Shown here: piece by piece, positions 7,571 through 9,098 of the stretch
How the letters are laid out: each line of letters opens with the position of its first letter
Position numbering within the stretch: the stretch's first letter is position 1
Origin: Candidatus Zhuqueibacterota bacterium 4572_119
GTDB lineage: Bacteria > Zhuqueibacterota > Zhuqueibacteria > Thermofontimicrobiales > Thermofontimicrobiaceae
DNA: 9,098 bases
Reading direction: 5' to 3'
Assembly (NCBI GenBank): GCA_002084535.1
Contig: NBLI01000039.1
Coordinates: forward strand, 1-9,098
Notes under the pieces: generated by a model
Told to the model about the DNA's origin: nothing
What the model saw: only the letters and a program-made list of their open reading frames with translations
Database searches by the model: none
Translations under genes and position numbers: made by a program

Positions 7571-7593
7571 GAATTTTATGTTTTATAAAATTC
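7571..7593 (+). repeat. AT-rich inverted repeat (hairpin)
   Basis: GAATTTTAT (7571-7579) pairs perfectly with ATAAAATTC (7585-7593) around a 5-nt loop. GTG at 7568-7570 can add two further pairs with a one-base bulge against AC at 7594-7595. No T-run follows, so it is not a typical terminator. It could be an mRNA structure or an operator palindrome, or chance in AT-rich DNA. Confidence 0.4.
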
Positions 7594-7596
7594 ACA

Positions 7597-7624
7597 TTGT
7601 TAGTCTTTGTCTAATGTTTATGAT
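7597..7624 (+). promoter_or_regulatory. Candidate promoter for yjjX and the downstream gene
   Basis: TTGTTA (7597-7602) is followed after 16 bp by TATGAT (7619-7624), a fair sigma70-like pair. If it is used, the transcript would start near 7631 with a leader of about 130 nt that contains the 7655-7676 and 7689-7729 inverted repeats before yjjX. AT-rich composition makes chance matches likely. Confidence 0.25.
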
Positions 7625-7688
7625 ACGTTTTTTTAATGTAAATATTTCTTGTTTTATTTTTTCTGGTAAAAAAATATAGGAATAATTC

Positions 7689-7738
7689 GGGCTGAGAGAG
7701 TTGTGCGATTTTGACTTTTAACTCAGCCCTTGTTTTTT
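7689..7738 (+). terminator. Terminator-like hairpin just upstream of yjjX
   Basis: A perfect 8-bp GC-containing stem, GGGCTGAG (7689-7696) with CTCAGCCC (7722-7729), has a 25-nt loop and is followed by TTGTTTTTT (7730-7738). An alternative inner pairing, GAGTT (7698-7702) with AACTC (7720-7724), is possible. It resembles an intrinsic terminator with a long loop. It ends only 21 bp before the yjjX ATG, which leaves no room for a promoter after it. It is therefore either the terminator of the CsgG-like gene with yjjX read-through, or a transcription attenuator in the yjjX leader. Confidence 0.6.
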
Positions 7739-7759
7739 AATGAGGTCAAAATATCGCTG

Positions 7760-8317
7760 ATGAAAAAAATAGTCGTTGCTTCAAAAAATCCGGTAAAAGT
7801 CAGGGCGGTGAAAACAGGTTTTAATAAGATGTTGCCAGACGTTGAAATTAAAATTATTACCGCTTCTGTACCATCTGGCGTGAAAGATCAGCCAACGACA
7901 AGCAAGGAAACTTTGCAGGGCGCGTTGAATCGGGTGAGGAATCTAAAGCAGTCCCACCGGGACGCTGATTTCTGGGTTGGAATTGAAGGTGGCGTTGAGG
8001 ACATTGAAGATGAAATGGCTGCGTTTGCGTGGATTATAATCGAAGATAAAAATGGTCTGGTTGGAAAAAGCCAGAGCGGGACTTTTTTTTTACCGAAAAA
8101 GGTCGCGGAAATGATTCGCCAGGGAACAGAAATGGGTTTGGTAAATGATCTTTTATTTAATCAAAAAAACTCTAAGCAGAATAATGGCGCCATTGGAATC
8201 TTAACGAAAAATGTAATTAACAGAACCGAGCTTTATGAGCACGCGATCATTTTAGCATTAGTTCCGTTTAAAAATAGTAAACTCTATTTGAATATAAACA
8301 ATGAAACTGTCAATTAA
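7760..8317 (+). CDS. yjjX: Inosine/xanthosine triphosphatase (YjjX / DUF84 family)
   Basis: This is a cytoplasmic house-cleaning NTPase. By family knowledge it hydrolyses non-canonical ITP and XTP, limiting incorporation of deaminated purines into nucleic acids (EC 3.6.1.73). It has 185 residues; E. coli YjjX has about 170, and a short C-terminal tail (after VPF, 168-170) explains the difference. Family motifs in order are VVASKNPVKVRAV (5-17), the nucleotide-contacting N-terminal loop; SGVKDQPTTSKETLQGALNRV (39-59); FWVGIEGGVE (71-80); SGTFFLPKKVAEMIRQGTEMG (106-126); and NNGAIGILTKNVINRTELYEHAIILAL (141-167). I took ATG 7760 because the protein then begins MKKIVVASKNPVK as homologues do. 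GAGGT at 7742-7746 is the only ribosome-binding candidate and is rather far away, 13 nt. An in-frame TTG at 7730 lies inside the hairpin's T-tract and is unlikely. Confidence 0.92.
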   Translation: MKKIVVASKNPVKVRAVKTGFNKMLPDVEIKIITASVPSGVKDQPTTSKETLQGALNRVRNLKQSHRDADFWVGIEGGVEDIEDEMAAFAWIIIEDKNGLVGKSQSGTFFLPKKVAEMIRQGTEMGLVNDLLFNQKNSKQNNGAIGILTKNVINRTELYEHAIILALVPFKNSKLYLNINNETVN

Positions 8318-8382
8318 AAATGTCGTAACTTTGTAAGCAGGAAAAAAATGTGAAAAACTTCCCACCTAATGTTGAGGCAATT

Positions 8383-9098
8383 ATGAAAAAACATGTGAGA
8401 TTTATTATTTTTTATCTGGTGATAAATTTTATCATTATTTTATTTGGTACATTTCAAAAACCCTCTCTATTAGCTCAAGACATTGAAGTCATAACACCCG
8501 CGAAAACTTTGCATCCCCCTTTAATTGACGGTTTACTTGATGATAAAAGCTGGGAGGAGCAGCCTCTTGACAAAGAATTTAAAACATATAATCCAACCTA
8601 CGGCGAAATTCTTCCTCATAAAACCCTGGTTTGGATTTGTTATGATAATGAAAATATATACTTTGCATTCCAATGTTTTGATCCCGAACCTTTAAAAATT
8701 AAAACTTCAATTTCGCAGCGCGATAGAATGTTTTCCGATGATTGGATTGGTCTATCGCTGGAATCATTGAATAATAACCAAAGTGCCTACGACCTATTTG
8801 TAAATCCCAGCGGAATTCAGGGTGATATTTTAAATTCAGCAGTCAGCGGAGAAGATACCGCGCCTGATTTTATTTGGGACAGTGCCGGGCAAATCACCGC
8901 GGAAGGCTATCAGGTTGAGATAAAAATTCCCCTGAAAAGTATTCGTTTTAAAAGCGGAAAAGAAGTGAAAATGGGGCTGCTATTTTGGCGGCGGATAAGC
9001 AGGTTGAGTATGAGTGGATCTTTTCCTGAAATCAAGCCGGGGGAGGGATTGTTTAATATTAACGCAACCGTTATTTTTAAGGATTTGAAAAGTCCGCT
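8383..9098 (+). CDS. Exported CBM9/DUF5916-like protein, 3' end outside window
   Basis: This gene is open to the window edge, with 238 complete codons visible. Residues 1-31 look like a signal peptide (MKK start, very hydrophobic 7-23, possible cleavage after LLA at 29-31), so the protein leaves the cytoplasm. The visible mature part resembles the family 9 carbohydrate-binding-like beta-sandwich that begins DUF5916 proteins: PPLIDGLLDDKSWEEQ (45-60), a strand with IYFAFQCFDPEP (92-103), RDRMFSDDWIGLSLES (114-129), YDLFVNPSGIQGDI (136-149), WDSAGQI (165-171) and GYQVEIKIPLKSIRF (175-189). Full-length members usually continue with a long beta-rich, probably outer-membrane barrel part, which would lie beyond the window. 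Substrate and role are unknown. GAGG at 8374-8377, 5 nt before ATG 8383, supports this start; an in-frame GTG at 8350 is less likely. It follows yjjX by 65 bp with no terminator between, so co-transcription is likely. Confidence 0.8.
   Translation, partial: MKKHVRFIIFYLVINFIIILFGTFQKPSLLAQDIEVITPAKTLHPPLIDGLLDDKSWEEQPLDKEFKTYNPTYGEILPHKTLVWICYDNENIYFAFQCFDPEPLKIKTSISQRDRMFSDDWIGLSLESLNNNQSAYDLFVNPSGIQGDILNSAVSGEDTAPDFIWDSAGQITAEGYQVEIKIPLKSIRFKSGKEVKMGLLFWRRISRLSMSGSFPEIKPGEGLFNINATVIFKDLKSP

Noticed and set aside
7689..7700. GGGCTGAGAGAG resembles the GGCTGAGA core of the thi-box (TPP riboswitch).
   Set aside because: The second conserved half of the TPP aptamer (the CTGATCTGGATAATGCCAGCG-like part) is absent from 7515-7760, and the downstream genes are not thiamine genes. 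The match is only to a short motif that here forms a simple hairpin arm.
7740..7760. A six-codon reading frame (MRSKYR) whose TGA overlaps the yjjX ATG, suggesting a leader peptide or coupling.
   Set aside because: It has no ribosome binding site (it follows the T-tract) and no codon run of regulatory interest. A frame this short is expected by chance.
8350..8382. In-frame GTG at 8350 as an earlier start for the CBM9/DUF5916-like gene.
   Set aside because: It would put 11 non-hydrophobic residues before the MKK signal peptide, whereas ATG 8383 has a well-placed GAGG and begins directly with the signal peptide.

Overview
The window is a single run of co-oriented (+ strand) bacterial genes. 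It holds the 3' end of a respiratory complex I operon, followed by three unrelated genes. Base composition is about 40% GC. Two features fit a Gram-negative, didermic, respiring bacterium: a signal-peptide CsgG-family protein with TPR and SH3 segments, and a secreted protein resembling the family 9 carbohydrate-binding / DUF5916 group. The latter family is common in the Bacteroidota-Calditrichota-Marinimicrobia (FCB) sphere. That placement is inference from gene content only; no rRNA or other phylogenetic marker is present.

Positions 1-5935 carry nuoJ (5' end missing), nuoK, nuoL, nuoM and nuoN, the membrane-arm subunits of NADH:quinone oxidoreductase in the usual J-K-L-M-N order. The charged residues of the proton channels are present in K, L, M and N, so the arm looks functional. 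nuoJ and nuoK overlap, and nuoK/nuoL and nuoL/nuoM are tightly spaced. nuoN follows after a 94-bp AT-rich gap. A clear rho-independent terminator closes the operon at 5972-6002.

Positions 6003-7514 hold an AT-rich promoter region and an exported 471-residue protein. It has a CsgG-like domain carrying two low-complexity insertions, a TPR section and a C-terminal bacterial SH3 segment. Its function is unknown. No other curli genes are visible.

Positions 7515-7759 are an intergenic stretch of 245 bp with several inverted repeats. The last one looks like an intrinsic terminator and lies only about 20 bp upstream of the next start codon, so it could be the previous gene's terminator or a leader attenuator. 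Then come yjjX (inosine/xanthosine triphosphatase, nucleotide-pool sanitation) and, 65 bp later and probably in the same transcript, the 5' part of the exported CBM9/DUF5916-type gene, which runs off the window at 9098.

I see no CRISPR array, tRNA, rRNA, insertion sequence or phage gene. Most of the window is ordinary chromosomal core. The points most worth checking are the CsgG-TPR-SH3 protein, the hairpin-rich leader before yjjX, and a strong excess of CGCG arising from codon-pair usage.
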